A stretch of DNA of 37,361 bases. Origin: Bacteroidales bacterium (GTDB taxonomy: Bacteria > Bacteroidota > Bacteroidia > Bacteroidales > WCHB1-69). The translations under genes were made by a program, and so were the position numbers. The notes under the pieces were generated by a model, which worked only from the letters and a program-made list of their open reading frames with translations, was not told the origin of the DNA and searched no databases. Below, in pieces: positions 1-7,946 of the stretch. The number at the start of each line of letters is the position of its first letter. Within the stretch, counting starts at the first letter, position 1. The stretch is from positions 1 to 37,361 of the forward strand of contig JAFYAW010000013.1 of assembly GCA_017540505.1 (NCBI GenBank). Direction: 5' to 3'.

Positions 1-984
1 GTGCCAGCCCTCCTTGGACTCGCAAATGGCAGTGTCGGTGTGATTGTCGATGACAATGGAAGGATACCTTGGCTTGTTGTTCATCAAAAAGATCTCCCGG
101 GACCAGGCCGCGAGACTGTCTGTGTATAAGTCGCTTACCAATTGGGCGGTTTCCGAATTTACCATGGTGTCAAAAAGAACTTCCAATCTCATACAGTTGT
201 CTCCGCTTAATTCGCAATGCCAGGGCCCTTTGTCGCCCGAGGATCTCGATACCCAAGACGGCTGGAAATAACGATTCGGGTATTCTTGTTTGAATTCTTT
301 CGTCAGTGTTCTGCACAATTCCACTTGCTGCTTCAACACTGTCGTGTCCTGGTGTTCCACAGCGTAACAAAGTCTGTTAGCTATGCTTGTCAGTCTTGCG
401 GTGCGTCCTCCTTGTGGTACCCATACCGAAGCGAGTTGTCCGCTATAGTTGAAATAATGGGTGGTGCCGTCATGGCCAAGACTCAAACTCTGGAGGTGAG
501 TGGCTGTCTTGGTGGCATGTTCAAACAGTTCGGCTATACATTGGGATTGTTCTTCAGAAATATTCAGTGTGAATCGGTCAACAGGGTTTGTGTTGAACCT
601 GTTTGCCAGTGAGTGTATTTGTTTTTGCTGCTCTTTGTCGCGTTTGCGGAAATCCTTTGCTTGGGCATAATCAACCGCCGTTATGTAATGCCAAACGCTT
701 TCTTTCGCTTTGTTCAAAATCAACTGATTCTTGCCAACTATAAGGGCATATTCCGGGGAAAAGCTCGGGGCACAGAGGTAGTATGTGCTAAAATTTGCCA
801 TATATGTATAGCTTATCCCTTCTGGCTTTTCGCTTGTAACTAACAGACGGAATAACGTTTCGTTTCCGTTCTCATAATAATCATATATCCCGTATGACTC
901 AGGAGTGAGGAAGTCCTGCGCCCTTCCGCTCAACGCAACGGCCAGGAACGCGAGAATCAGGGTAATTTTGCGTATGGTCATCAT
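1..984 (-). CDS. Secreted protein of unknown function, C-terminus cut by window edge
   Basis: An open frame runs on the minus strand from ATG at 984 to the window start without a stop, giving 328 codons of an incomplete protein. Residues 1-23 look like a signal peptide: a short basic N-terminus (MMTIRK), a hydrophobic core and an AxA-like site ending in SGRAQ, so the protein is probably exported to the periplasm or beyond. The mature part is mixed alpha/beta in character, rich in Tyr, Gln and Thr, with several Cys residues. I recognise no domain. A second ATG directly follows the first, so the start may be 981. The gene is divergent from the lipoprotein gene at 1099. A TATCTTCG box at 1005-1012 on the minus strand is one base from the Bacteroidetes -7 consensus and could be its promoter. 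Confidence 0.75.
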   Translation of the reverse strand, partial: MMTIRKITLILAFLAVALSGRAQDFLTPESYGIYDYYENGNETLFRLLVTSEKPEGISYTYMANFSTYYLCAPSFSPEYALIVGKNQLILNKAKESVWHYITAVDYAQAKDFRKRDKEQQKQIHSLANRFNTNPVDRFTLNISEEQSQCIAELFEHATKTATHLQSLSLGHDGTTHYFNYSGQLASVWVPQGGRTARLTSIANRLCYAVEHQDTTVLKQQVELCRTLTKEFKQEYPNRYFQPSWVSRSSGDKGPWHCELSGDNCMRLEVLFDTMVNSETAQLVSDLYTDSLAAWSREIFLMNNKPRYPSIVIDNHTDTAICESKEGWH

Positions 985-1054
985 AGTCCGGTTGTTTTAC
1001 GCCGCGAAGATACATTTTTTTATCTCCGCGTATTATTCGTATGCATTATTTTTC

Positions 1055-1062
1055 TATTTTTG
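1055..1062 (+). promoter_or_regulatory. Putative -7 promoter box (TATTTTTG) for the lipoprotein gene
   Basis: TATTTTTG matches the Bacteroidetes -7 consensus TAnnTTTG and lies 36 bases before the ATG at 1099. No clear TTTG -33 element is seen 19-21 bases upstream. Confidence 0.45.
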
Positions 1063-1098
1063 CTGGATAGTTTTGAAATCACTAAATCGTAAAAATAC

Positions 1099-1953
1099 AT
1101 GAAAAAGACAATGCTGTGGATGGCTTGCGGTGTTGCGGTGGCGATGCTCTTCTCGTGCTCCACAACCCGAAACAGCGCAAAAATGAGTGGATTGGACCGG
1201 CTTCCGCCGCCTTCGGAACTCTTTGCCACCCTCGACAGCATTGTGAACGAGGGATGGCAACTCTACTATTCGGAACGCGTGAATTGGATTGCCTCAGACC
1301 TCGTTCTGGAAAAATTCGACATGGACGCGATTGGCGGCTCGGTGACTTGGAAACCGAACGACAGTGTCTGGGCGGCAGTCGTTTATGATAGTGGCGCTAA
1401 AAACTGTATTTTCGAATACCGCTACAATTTTGTTTCGAATCAGGAGGAATCCATGGATGTGCCACGCCCGATCTCGTCTTTGGAACAGACCGAGATAAAT
1501 CGGAAAAAGCGGATGATTGAGCAGGCGGTGGACAAGTATGCCGACAGCCTCTATTTCGCCAACCAGTCGTTCGGCTCCCCGAATATTGACATTGTCCGTA
1601 TCAACAGCAAGCTGACGCGGCTCTATTTTCTGCAGGGCACTATCAAGCCCGATGTCATTCCATTCGGCAACGACTATTCGATAGACTTTGACGAAAAACT
1701 GGAACCGGTGGCTTTCCGCAAGTACCATCGTTCGCTTATCGCAACGCAGACGAAAACTGAAGATGGTGGAAAAGTCGAGACCATTATGCACTCGCACCTG
1801 AAAGACAATCCGTTTATCACCCCGACAGACATCTGCAACTTCCTGCTCTACCGCCCGGAAGACTTGACTATGTTCTTCGTGTACAGCACGGCCTACAAGT
1901 GCAAGTTCGCCTATTCCTATTCCTTGAATCAGATTATCACCGTCACGGATTGA
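1099..1953 (+). CDS. Putative lipoprotein of unknown function
   Basis: This 284-residue protein starts with a lipoprotein signal peptide. The lipobox LFSC places the lipidated cysteine at residue 20, followed by a polar stretch (STTRNSAK). It should therefore be anchored to a membrane facing the periplasm or to the cell surface. The rest is a soluble, acidic domain without membrane segments. I recognise no family. A long minus-strand frame overlaps it (1294-2052), but the lipoprotein signal, a normal start and a fitting upstream -7 box favour the plus strand. It is followed 76 bases later by a cupin gene on the same strand, so the two may be co-transcribed. No function is inferred. Confidence 0.8.
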   Translation: MKKTMLWMACGVAVAMLFSCSTTRNSAKMSGLDRLPPPSELFATLDSIVNEGWQLYYSERVNWIASDLVLEKFDMDAIGGSVTWKPNDSVWAAVVYDSGAKNCIFEYRYNFVSNQEESMDVPRPISSLEQTEINRKKRMIEQAVDKYADSLYFANQSFGSPNIDIVRINSKLTRLYFLQGTIKPDVIPFGNDYSIDFDEKLEPVAFRKYHRSLIATQTKTEDGGKVETIMHSHLKDNPFITPTDICNFLLYRPEDLTMFFVYSTAYKCKFAYSYSLNQIITVTD

Positions 1954-2029
1954 CCGCGGGTACCACAATATGACATACCTGCAATTCCCTCTGTTCCCTA
2001 TTGCCTTTTGCCTTAAAAAATAAACTACA

Positions 2030-2377
2030 ATGATCAAAAACAAGCAAGACATTCAGACTGAAATCGTGGAGAACAGCGGCAACATTGAAGGCCGTATCAG
2101 CAAGGACATCATCCTCACGCCGGCGGAGATGCTGGAGCGTGCGTCAATGTTCAACATCATCACCCTTCCGTCTGGCAGCCGCATCAAGGAGCACCCGCAC
2201 ATCGAAGATGCCGAAATTTACTACATTCTGGAGGGGGAGGCGGAAGTCACCGACAATGACCGGACCGCCATTATGCGCGCCGGCGACGTGATGTTCACCG
2301 GCAACGGCGCTCGCCACAGCATAGCCAACCACAGCGGGAAAGATGTGCGGTTTCTGGCGTGCATATTAAAACAGTAG
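2030..2377 (+). CDS. Small single-domain cupin protein
   Basis: This 115-residue protein is almost entirely one cupin_2 beta-barrel. The metal-binding cupin motif 1 is visible as a GSRIKEHPHIEDAEIYYILEG-type segment at about residues 49-69, with His and Glu ligands. Motif 2 appears as GDVMFTGNGARHSIAN at about residues 85-100. Such stand-alone cupins bind a divalent metal and act as small-molecule dioxygenases, isomerases or sensors, and the substrate cannot be read from the sequence. The stop codon (2375-2377) lies inside a 28-bp perfect palindrome. The gene converges on kamA. Confidence 0.85.
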   Translation: MIKNKQDIQTEIVENSGNIEGRISKDIILTPAEMLERASMFNIITLPSGSRIKEHPHIEDAEIYYILEGEAEVTDNDRTAIMRAGDVMFTGNGARHSIANHSGKDVRFLACILKQ

Positions 2378-2401
2378 AGACGTTCCATGGAACGTCTCTA
2401 C
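2374..2401. repeat. Perfect 28-bp palindrome between convergent genes
   Basis: The half-site GTAGAGACGTTCCA is followed directly by its exact reverse complement, with no spacer. It overlaps the cupin stop codon and lies 18 bases beyond the 3' end of kamA on the other strand. It could fold as a hairpin in either transcript, but neither side has a strong U-tract. The GTAGAGACG...CGTCTCTAC type resembles repetitive extragenic palindromes dispersed in some bacterial genomes; only one copy occurs in this window. Confidence 0.8.
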
Positions 2402-2418
2402 ATATTGGTATCGCAATA

Positions 2419-3657
2419 TTATTTTCTGTGGCGTTTCTTTCTCGCCAGCTCGTTGGGCTCCAACGCCATCTGCTCGCCGTGGAGGAGGGAGGCCACGCCC
2501 TCGACGTGCTTCTTGTCGGGCAGCGGGCTGCAGGTGTTCTCCTGATAATCCTCGGGCTCGGTGTAGGTGGTGATGACGCCTTCGTAGTTGCGGAGGATCA
2601 CCTTGTGCGGGCTCTGGGAGATGACGTACTGAGGCATTACGGGAATCTTGCCGCCGCCGCCAGGAGCGTCCACCACGAAGGTCGGCACGCAGTAGCCGGA
2701 GGTGTGTCCGCGCAGGTTCTCAATGATCTCAATGCCCTTGGAGACGGGCGTGCGGAAATGCTCCAGACCCATCGAGAGGTCGCATTGGTAGATGTAGTAC
2801 GGACGCACGCGCATACGTACGAGGTCATGCACGAGCTGCTTCATGATCTCGGTGTCGTCGTTCACGCCGCGCAAGAGCACAGTCTGGTTGCCGAGCGGGA
2901 TGCCGGCGTCAGCAAGACGGGCACAAGCGGCCATAGACTCTTCGGTCACCTCGTTCGGGTGGTTGAAGTGCGTGTTGAGCCAGATGGGATGGTATTTCTT
3001 GAGCATGTTGACGAGGTCGTCGGTGATGCGCTGCGGGCAGACCACAGGGGTACGCGAGCCGAGACGGATGATCTCCACATGCGGGATGGCGCGCAGGCGT
3101 TGGATGATGGATTCGAGCATCTTGTCGCCCACCATCAAAGCGTCACCGCCGGAGAGCAACACGTCACGCACTTGCGGCGTACGGGCGATGTAGTCGATGG
3201 CGGCCTGGATGCGGTCCTGCGTGGACTCACAGTCGTGCTGGCCGGCGAATCTTCGGCGCGTGCAGTGGCGGCAGTACATGGAGCACATGTCGGTAATCAG
3301 GAAAAGAACCCTGTCCGGATAGCGGTGCGTGAGACCGGGAACGGGAGAATCCTCATCCTCGTGCAGCGGGTCCAGCAGGTCGGCGGGCGACTGGTGCACC
3401 TCGGCGGCGGTGGGGATAGCCTGGCGGCGGATCGGACACTTGGGGTTATTCGGGTCAATGAGGCTCAGATAGTACGGCGTGATGGCCATACGGAGGGTGG
3501 CTAATGATTTCTTCACACCCTCTTCCTCCGCCGGAGTCAGTTCAATGTATTTCTTCAGTTCGTCTAAGGTCTCCACACGGTTGCGGACCTGCCATCTCCA
3601 ATCGTTCCATTCGGCATCGGTAACGTTGGGGAACAATTCTTTTCTTCTACTTGGCAT
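2419..3657 (-). CDS. kamA: Lysine 2,3-aminomutase
   Basis: This radical SAM/PLP enzyme interconverts L-lysine and L-beta-lysine, the first step of anaerobic lysine fermentation. The radical SAM cluster motif CxxxCxxC is present as CSMYCRHC, with cysteines at 125, 129 and 132. The PLP lysine lies in PGGGGK at residue 337, and the substrate-binding aspartates are at 293 (QCDLSMG) and 330 (VVDAPGG). These numbers coincide with the well-studied Clostridium subterminale enzyme, which supports the start at 3657 (MPSRRKEL). A longer frame begins at 3696 but adds only a poorly structured leader. The length of 412 residues is normal for the family. It lies downstream of kdd but behind a terminator and its own -7 box, so it is probably transcribed separately. 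A role in making beta-lysine as an osmolyte is a less likely alternative given the kdd neighbour. Confidence 0.95.
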   Translation of the reverse strand: MPSRRKELFPNVTDAEWNDWRWQVRNRVETLDELKKYIELTPAEEEGVKKSLATLRMAITPYYLSLIDPNNPKCPIRRQAIPTAAEVHQSPADLLDPLHEDEDSPVPGLTHRYPDRVLFLITDMCSMYCRHCTRRRFAGQHDCESTQDRIQAAIDYIARTPQVRDVLLSGGDALMVGDKMLESIIQRLRAIPHVEIIRLGSRTPVVCPQRITDDLVNMLKKYHPIWLNTHFNHPNEVTEESMAACARLADAGIPLGNQTVLLRGVNDDTEIMKQLVHDLVRMRVRPYYIYQCDLSMGLEHFRTPVSKGIEIIENLRGHTSGYCVPTFVVDAPGGGGKIPVMPQYVISQSPHKVILRNYEGVITTYTEPEDYQENTCSPLPDKKHVEGVASLLHGEQMALEPNELARKKRHRK

Positions 3658-3711
3658 ATTTGTTAGATTAATGTATAAAAACCTATGATTTGTCATTTTT
3701 CAGACGGCGTG

Positions 3712-3719
3712 CAAAAATA
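3712..3719 (-). promoter_or_regulatory. Putative -7 promoter box (TATTTTTG) for kamA
   Basis: On the minus strand this reads TATTTTTG, a match to TAnnTTTG. It lies 54 bases upstream of the chosen kamA start and just downstream of the kdd terminator, supporting an independent kamA transcript. The -33 element is not convincing. Confidence 0.5.
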
Positions 3720-3756
3720 CAAAAAAATAGAATAGCCGCATGCCAAAAACAGCAGA

Positions 3757-3794
3757 CACAAAAAAGAAAGCGGGACTCGTTCAGTCCCGCTTTC
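3757..3794 (-). terminator. Rho-independent terminator after kdd
   Basis: An 11-bp perfect stem (3766-3776 paired with 3784-3794, containing GCGGGAC/GTCCCGC) with a 7-base loop is followed on the minus strand by a U-rich tract. It begins 33 bases after the kdd stop and separates kdd from kamA. Confidence 0.85.
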
Positions 3795-3826
3795 ATCGTC
3801 AAAAAATTATTACTATATGGGATAGG

Positions 3827-4900
3827 TTATGCGTACAACTCTGTGAAGATGTCGCGCAGCGCTTTGCACTCGCGCAACTCTTGCAGCGTGAATTCCGCAT
3901 GGCCTTTCGTATAGCCATTGCCCATGATCATGTTCACATCGCTGCCGATGCCCTCAGCACCGAGACTAGCTTTTGTGAAACTGGTGGCCATGGAGAAGAA
4001 ATAGACGATACCATCGTCCTTGGTGCAGAGCACGGCGGTCATCTCCTGGTCAGGAACGTTGACACAGTTGATGGTAACATCCGCCATCTTGCCGTCGGTG
4101 AGCTTCTCAACGAGCTCATACACCTGCACGGGGGTCATGCCGGCAGCAGACTCCACCACATCGCAGAAGCCGAGGTCCTTGATACGCTGGGTGCTCTTCG
4201 GGCTGTTGGCGATGCCGATGACCTTACCGGTGACACCGACGCGCTTCTTGGCCTCGTAGCAGCAGAGCATACCGGACTTGCCACCTGCGCCAAGGATAAC
4301 GACCGTCTGACCGTATTGGCACAATTTGGCAGTTTGGGCCGGAGCGCCGGCAACGTCCAGAGCACTCAAGGCGAGTTTCTCCGGCATGTCGGTCGGGATC
4401 TTAGCGTAGATACCGCTCTCAAAAAGGATGGCCTTGCCCTTGATGTCCACCTGATCCACCTCCGGACGGATCTCCAGGATCTCGTCAATGCGGAGAGGGG
4501 TGAGGCTGAGGCTGACAAGGGTAGCGATACGGTCGCCCTCTTTCAGGTCGATCTTGCCCTTCAAGGCGTCACCGATCTTCTCCACGCGACCGAGGAGCAT
4601 ACCGCCAGAGCCGGTACGGCGATTGCGGTGCTTGCCCTGGAGCTCCACATTCAGGAACATCTCCTTCTTCACCTCTTCCATGATGGCTTCCTGGCTTGCG
4701 CCTTCGCCAGCCTGCTGTTTGGCATAATTATGAATATCGGTAAAAGATGCGGAGTCAATATTCAGCGTCTGCACATCGATGAGGATCTCATTGTCGTAGA
4801 TTTCATCCATGTTGTTGTCAATCTTATTGGCCGGCTGCGGGAGAACACCCTTGGGCTCGATCACACGGTGGGTACCGTATTTGTTACCTTTTTTCTGCAT
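3827..4900 (-). CDS. kdd: L-erythro-3,5-diaminohexanoate dehydrogenase
   Basis: This 357-residue protein matches Kdd, the NAD(P)-dependent enzyme that oxidatively deaminates L-erythro-3,5-diaminohexanoate to 5-amino-3-oxohexanoate in lysine fermentation. The N-terminus (GTHRVIEPKGVLPQPA) is characteristic of the family. A Rossmann dinucleotide-binding segment is seen at VVILGAGGKSGML, followed by GKVIGIANS. A GroES-like zinc-free medium-chain fold is suggested by the RTGSGGMLLGRV region. Start ATG is at 4900, 57 bases downstream of a TATTTTTG box. The other pathway genes (lysine 5,6-aminomutase kamDE, kce, kal) are absent here, so the pathway must be split across the genome or incomplete. Adjacency to kamA strongly supports the assignment. 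Confidence 0.92.
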   Translation of the reverse strand: MQKKGNKYGTHRVIEPKGVLPQPANKIDNNMDEIYDNEILIDVQTLNIDSASFTDIHNYAKQQAGEGASQEAIMEEVKKEMFLNVELQGKHRNRRTGSGGMLLGRVEKIGDALKGKIDLKEGDRIATLVSLSLTPLRIDEILEIRPEVDQVDIKGKAILFESGIYAKIPTDMPEKLALSALDVAGAPAQTAKLCQYGQTVVILGAGGKSGMLCCYEAKKRVGVTGKVIGIANSPKSTQRIKDLGFCDVVESAAGMTPVQVYELVEKLTDGKMADVTINCVNVPDQEMTAVLCTKDDGIVYFFSMATSFTKASLGAEGIGSDVNMIMGNGYTKGHAEFTLQELRECKALRDIFTELYA

Positions 4901-4956
4901 AGTTCGTTGATTTATAAAATTATATTGAAAATACCGTTTTGTATTATCAAGGGTTG

Positions 4957-4964
4957 CAAAAATA
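4957..4964 (-). promoter_or_regulatory. Putative -7 promoter box (TATTTTTG) for kdd
   Basis: The minus strand reads TATTTTTGC, matching TAnnTTTG, 56 bases before the kdd start. No TTTG is found at the usual 19-21 base spacing. Confidence 0.5.
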
Positions 4965-5145
4965 AGTTTTTTTTCGACTAAACGGCACTTTTCTCAAAAA
5001 AAATTAATCCACAATACAACGTTAGCAATCTTTTCCGGGATTTAACATGCAGAGGCTCAACTCGGAAAACGTCCATCGCGATATAAGGAAACTTTTTTTG
5101 CAACAAATGAAGACGAGAATCGTTATATAGAAGTTATGTGATCCC

Positions 5146-5700
5146 ATGACAGAAGAAGAAAAACAGATAATCAAAGGGTGTATTGCTGGTAAAACACACA
5201 GCCAAAAACAGTTATACCTCCAATACGGTCCGATGATAAAAGGTATCTGCGAGCGGTACGCCGCTGACAAGCAGGATGCCGAAGACCTGTTCCACGACAC
5301 GTTTGTGTTCATTCTGACGCATTTCAAGGATTACAAAAACATCAGTTCTTTGAGCGGATGGCTTCGCACCATCACCATCAACAAGGCCATCGACCACTAC
5401 CGGTGCCAGCAACGGAGGCAAACCACCGACATTGAATCGGCAGACTACGCAGACCCGGTCGCACCCACCATGGGCAACGAGACGCTGACCATGCCGCAAC
5501 TGGTCTGCTTCATCAACGAGCTGCCCGACAAGTACCGGACCGCCTTCAACCTGTATGTCATCGACGGCATCAGCCAGAGCGAGATTGTGATGATGATGAA
5601 CGAGAGCGCGAGCAATGTGCGGTCGCTCATCTCCCGAGCCAAAAGCATGTTACGGAAAAAAATTCAAAACTATCTCAACAACGAGGAATTCCAATTTTGA
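5146..5700 (+). CDS. ECF (sigma-70 family) RNA polymerase sigma factor
   Basis: This 184-residue protein has the two-domain layout of extracytoplasmic-function sigma factors. Sigma region 2 spans about residues 20-90, with the core-binding/-10 recognition signature DAEDLFHDTFVFIL and the region 2.4-like GWLRTITINKAIDHYR. Region 4 (residues 120-178) carries the helix-turn-helix in LPDKYRTAFNLYVIDGISQSEI and MMNESASNVRSLISRAK. It is the first gene of an apparent four-gene operon. The next gene starts 17 bases downstream and encodes a single-pass membrane protein in the position normally held by an anti-sigma factor. Target genes are unknown; autoregulation of this operon is a plausible inference. 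Confidence 0.93.
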   Translation: MTEEEKQIIKGCIAGKTHSQKQLYLQYGPMIKGICERYAADKQDAEDLFHDTFVFILTHFKDYKNISSLSGWLRTITINKAIDHYRCQQRRQTTDIESADYADPVAPTMGNETLTMPQLVCFINELPDKYRTAFNLYVIDGISQSEIVMMMNESASNVRSLISRAKSMLRKKIQNYLNNEEFQF

Positions 5701-5717
5701 ACCCATTATATAATAAT

Positions 5718-6641
5718 ATGAAAGATCTGAAAACGCAGTTTGAGCAATACCAGTCCCCCACCGACGAAGCCGGCTGGGAAGCCGTTTCCCAAGACTCCAA
5801 GGTGGTAAGATATAACAAAGGCCGCCTCGTGCGCCGTATTGCGGGCTACACCCTCGGCGGACTGACCACTGCTGCCGCCATTACCGCCGTCGTATTGGTG
5901 GGCACCATAGGCAACCGCCACACCGACATGGCCTCAACACCGTCAGAACCGGCAGCCGTCACCCAGGAGATCACTCCCGCCACGCCGGCACAAGAGGTCC
6001 GGGTTGCACAACATGCGCAATTCCGCGAGGCCAGCACCGCACCCGTGGCACCGGCAATACAAACAGAAAACACCAACACCCCTGTGGTTGCTGTCGTTAA
6101 TGCTCCGGAGGTGGAACCGGTTTTCGCTGCTGTTCCCGCCAATAACATCCCCACCGCCCCCGTCTCCTTCAACATGCAACCGAAATCGGGCAGCGGCACT
6201 GTCCAACCTGTCCTGCCGACCAGCACCGAGATTCCCAACATCAGCAGACCGGTTCAACATTCTGAAGAAATGGTTGCAGACATTGCCACGGAGAATGCCC
6301 CGACCGAACCGGTGAAGAATGCCAAGGACAACGAAATCCCCTACTCTTTCTGGGCCCCGAACGCCTTCACTCCGAACGGCGATGGAAAGAATGAAAAATT
6401 TTACGTGTTCCCTGACACGGTCACGCACACCAAGATCGATGTTACCACCTACGAACTGAACGTATTCTCCCGCAACGGGCAACTAGTGTTCCGTACCCGC
6501 GATTTGAGCGAGGGTTGGAACGGGACCATCCAAAACACGGGTGCCATATTGCCTCCAGGCGTTTACATCTACACCATCCGTTTCAAGTTGAAAGACGGTT
6601 CTCCCAAATACCAAAAGGGTACTGTCACGCTTCTCAAATAA
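5718..6641 (+). CDS. Single-pass membrane protein with T9SS type B C-terminal domain (anti-sigma-position gene)
   Basis: The chosen ATG (5718) gives 307 residues; a TTG seven codons upstream overlaps the sigma-factor stop and is less likely. Residues 1-40 are polar with a basic stretch before the membrane segment, and residues 41-63 form one hydrophobic helix. Residues 65-205 are a low-complexity Pro/Ala/Thr/Val linker. Residues 210-307 form a CHU_C/gliding-motility-associated C-terminal domain: FWAPNAFTPNGDGKNE, then YELNVFSRNGQLVF, WNGT and PGVYIYTI. There is no cleavable signal peptide. The N-terminal half resembles an anti-sigma factor in size, topology and position, though I see no clear ZAS or FecR domain. 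The C-terminal domain is normally the type IX secretion signal of exported proteins. Its presence behind an uncleaved inner-membrane anchor is unusual. Confidence 0.85.
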   Translation: MKDLKTQFEQYQSPTDEAGWEAVSQDSKVVRYNKGRLVRRIAGYTLGGLTTAAAITAVVLVGTIGNRHTDMASTPSEPAAVTQEITPATPAQEVRVAQHAQFREASTAPVAPAIQTENTNTPVVAVVNAPEVEPVFAAVPANNIPTAPVSFNMQPKSGSGTVQPVLPTSTEIPNISRPVQHSEEMVADIATENAPTEPVKNAKDNEIPYSFWAPNAFTPNGDGKNEKFYVFPDTVTHTKIDVTTYELNVFSRNGQLVFRTRDLSEGWNGTIQNTGAILPPGVYIYTIRFKLKDGSPKYQKGTVTLLK

Positions 6642-6647
6642 TCACCC

Positions 6648-7925
6648 ATGTCCACACCCGACAGGTCCACGCCACCCGTCATCCGGCCTATTGACCAGAT
6701 CAGGCTTCAGTCACCCACACTCCAACATCTGACGAATCGGATCCCCCTTTATATTTTCCCTAACGAGCAGCTGAACCTCATCCACCTGCTCATTCGTGTG
6801 AAAGCGGGCACCCTTTACGAACGGCAAAAGCATCTGGCCCAGTTCACCTATTCGCTGTTGAAAGAGAGTTCCCCGCGACACACGGCCAACGAGATTGCCG
6901 GCCTGCTGGACTTTCATGGCACATACTACACCGTCTCGCAGACGCTGGAGTGGGTTAACATTTCCGTTTCCGTTCCTAAATACAAGATGGCGGACATACT
7001 GCCTGTCATCTTTGAATTCCTTTCCGCCCCCGAGTACCGCGACGAGAACCTGTCCCTATTTCGGAACATACGCATCAAGGACCTGGAATACAACGGGCAG
7101 AAGACGGAATTCCGGGCCACCCAGCTGCTGCTGCACGCTATGTTCGGGGACAGCGTCACCGCCGGCCAGATATCCACCAAGGAGCTTTTGTCCGCCATCA
7201 CCACCCCTCAGATGAAAGCCTATCACCAGGAGACCTTCGTAGCCGAGAACATCACGCTTTTCGCCACCGGGAATCTGGACAACGGGCTGAAGCAACTTAT
7301 CAGCGACTTATTCTCCCAGATCCCTTCGGGGAAAGCTGTCCCCCCATTCGGACCTCTCGTGTTGCCTGCTGACAGCACACCGCTCATTCAAGGGACCATC
7401 CCCACCGCCGTGCAGGCCTCCATCAACCTCGGGATGCCCAATATCGGCTATCTGGCCTCCGACAAGCGCGATTTCTCCATCCTCTCCACCCTATTGGGCG
7501 GCTATTTCGGTTCCCGACTGATGCAACGGTTGCGCGAGAAAGAGGGCTACACGTACGGTGTGTCGTCCGGCAGTGTCTATTTCGGAAGCCAGTCGCTCTT
7601 CATCATCGACAGCAACGTCAACGCGCCCGATGCCGAAGCCGCCATACAAGCCTGCTTTGAGGAGATGCAGCGGATGCAGGATGAGCCCATGCCGGCGGCA
7701 GAGCTGGATGCGGCCCGGAGCTATATCATCGGCGATATGCTGCGCGATGTGGAGAATTCGGTCTCCTACATGAAGAAATACGCCTTCTGGCAGTCGTTCG
7801 GCCTTTCGGAGGAGGAGTTTCCGACTATGATGCGCCACGTGCGCGAAATCACGCCCGAACGCATCCAAACATTGGCAAAAAAATATTTTTCCTACAATAA
7901 TTTCACACAGATTATCGTTAAGTGA
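6648..7925 (+). CDS. M16 peptidase-like protein lacking the zinc-binding motif
   Basis: This 425-residue protein has the two-repeat layout of an M16B half-enzyme: N-terminal M16 domain at about 25-190, peptidase M16_C at about 190-375. Aligning the N-terminus with active members (GLAHFLEHML), the equivalent segment is HLAQFTYSLL at residues 62-71. The HxxEH zinc ligands are thus replaced by Gln, Tyr and Ser, and the protein should be catalytically inactive. The C-terminal R/Y substrate-binding motif is kept (RLREKEGYTYGVSS, about residues 293-306), as in non-catalytic M16 subunits. Such subunits normally pair with an active partner, which is not in this window. There is no signal peptide, so it is probably cytoplasmic. 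It begins 6 bases after the preceding stop, implying co-transcription with the sigma factor. Confidence 0.88.
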   Translation: MSTPDRSTPPVIRPIDQIRLQSPTLQHLTNRIPLYIFPNEQLNLIHLLIRVKAGTLYERQKHLAQFTYSLLKESSPRHTANEIAGLLDFHGTYYTVSQTLEWVNISVSVPKYKMADILPVIFEFLSAPEYRDENLSLFRNIRIKDLEYNGQKTEFRATQLLLHAMFGDSVTAGQISTKELLSAITTPQMKAYHQETFVAENITLFATGNLDNGLKQLISDLFSQIPSGKAVPPFGPLVLPADSTPLIQGTIPTAVQASINLGMPNIGYLASDKRDFSILSTLLGGYFGSRLMQRLREKEGYTYGVSSGSVYFGSQSLFIIDSNVNAPDAEAAIQACFEEMQRMQDEPMPAAELDAARSYIIGDMLRDVENSVSYMKKYAFWQSFGLSEEEFPTMMRHVREITPERIQTLAKKYFSYNNFTQIIVK

Positions 7926-7946
7926 GGTTGTATTGATTTCAGGCAG

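Noticed and set aside
1294-2052. Minus-strand open frame of 252 codons
   Set aside because: Overlaps the lipoprotein gene, which has a proper lipobox and promoter box; the reverse frame has no signal or domain.
2359-3504. Long plus-strand open frame of 381 codons
   Set aside because: It lies antisense to kamA, whose catalytic residues are all present; the frame has low-complexity His/Val/Arg content typical of the reverse of a GC-rich gene.
3740-4981. Plus-strand open frame of 413 codons
   Set aside because: Antisense to kdd; it also runs through the kdd terminator and promoter, and has no recognisable domain.
5697-5717. TTG start giving seven extra residues to the T9SS-domain membrane protein
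   Set aside because: It overlaps the sigma-factor stop and adds an unconserved-looking leader; the ATG at 5718 gives a normal cytoplasmic N-terminus.
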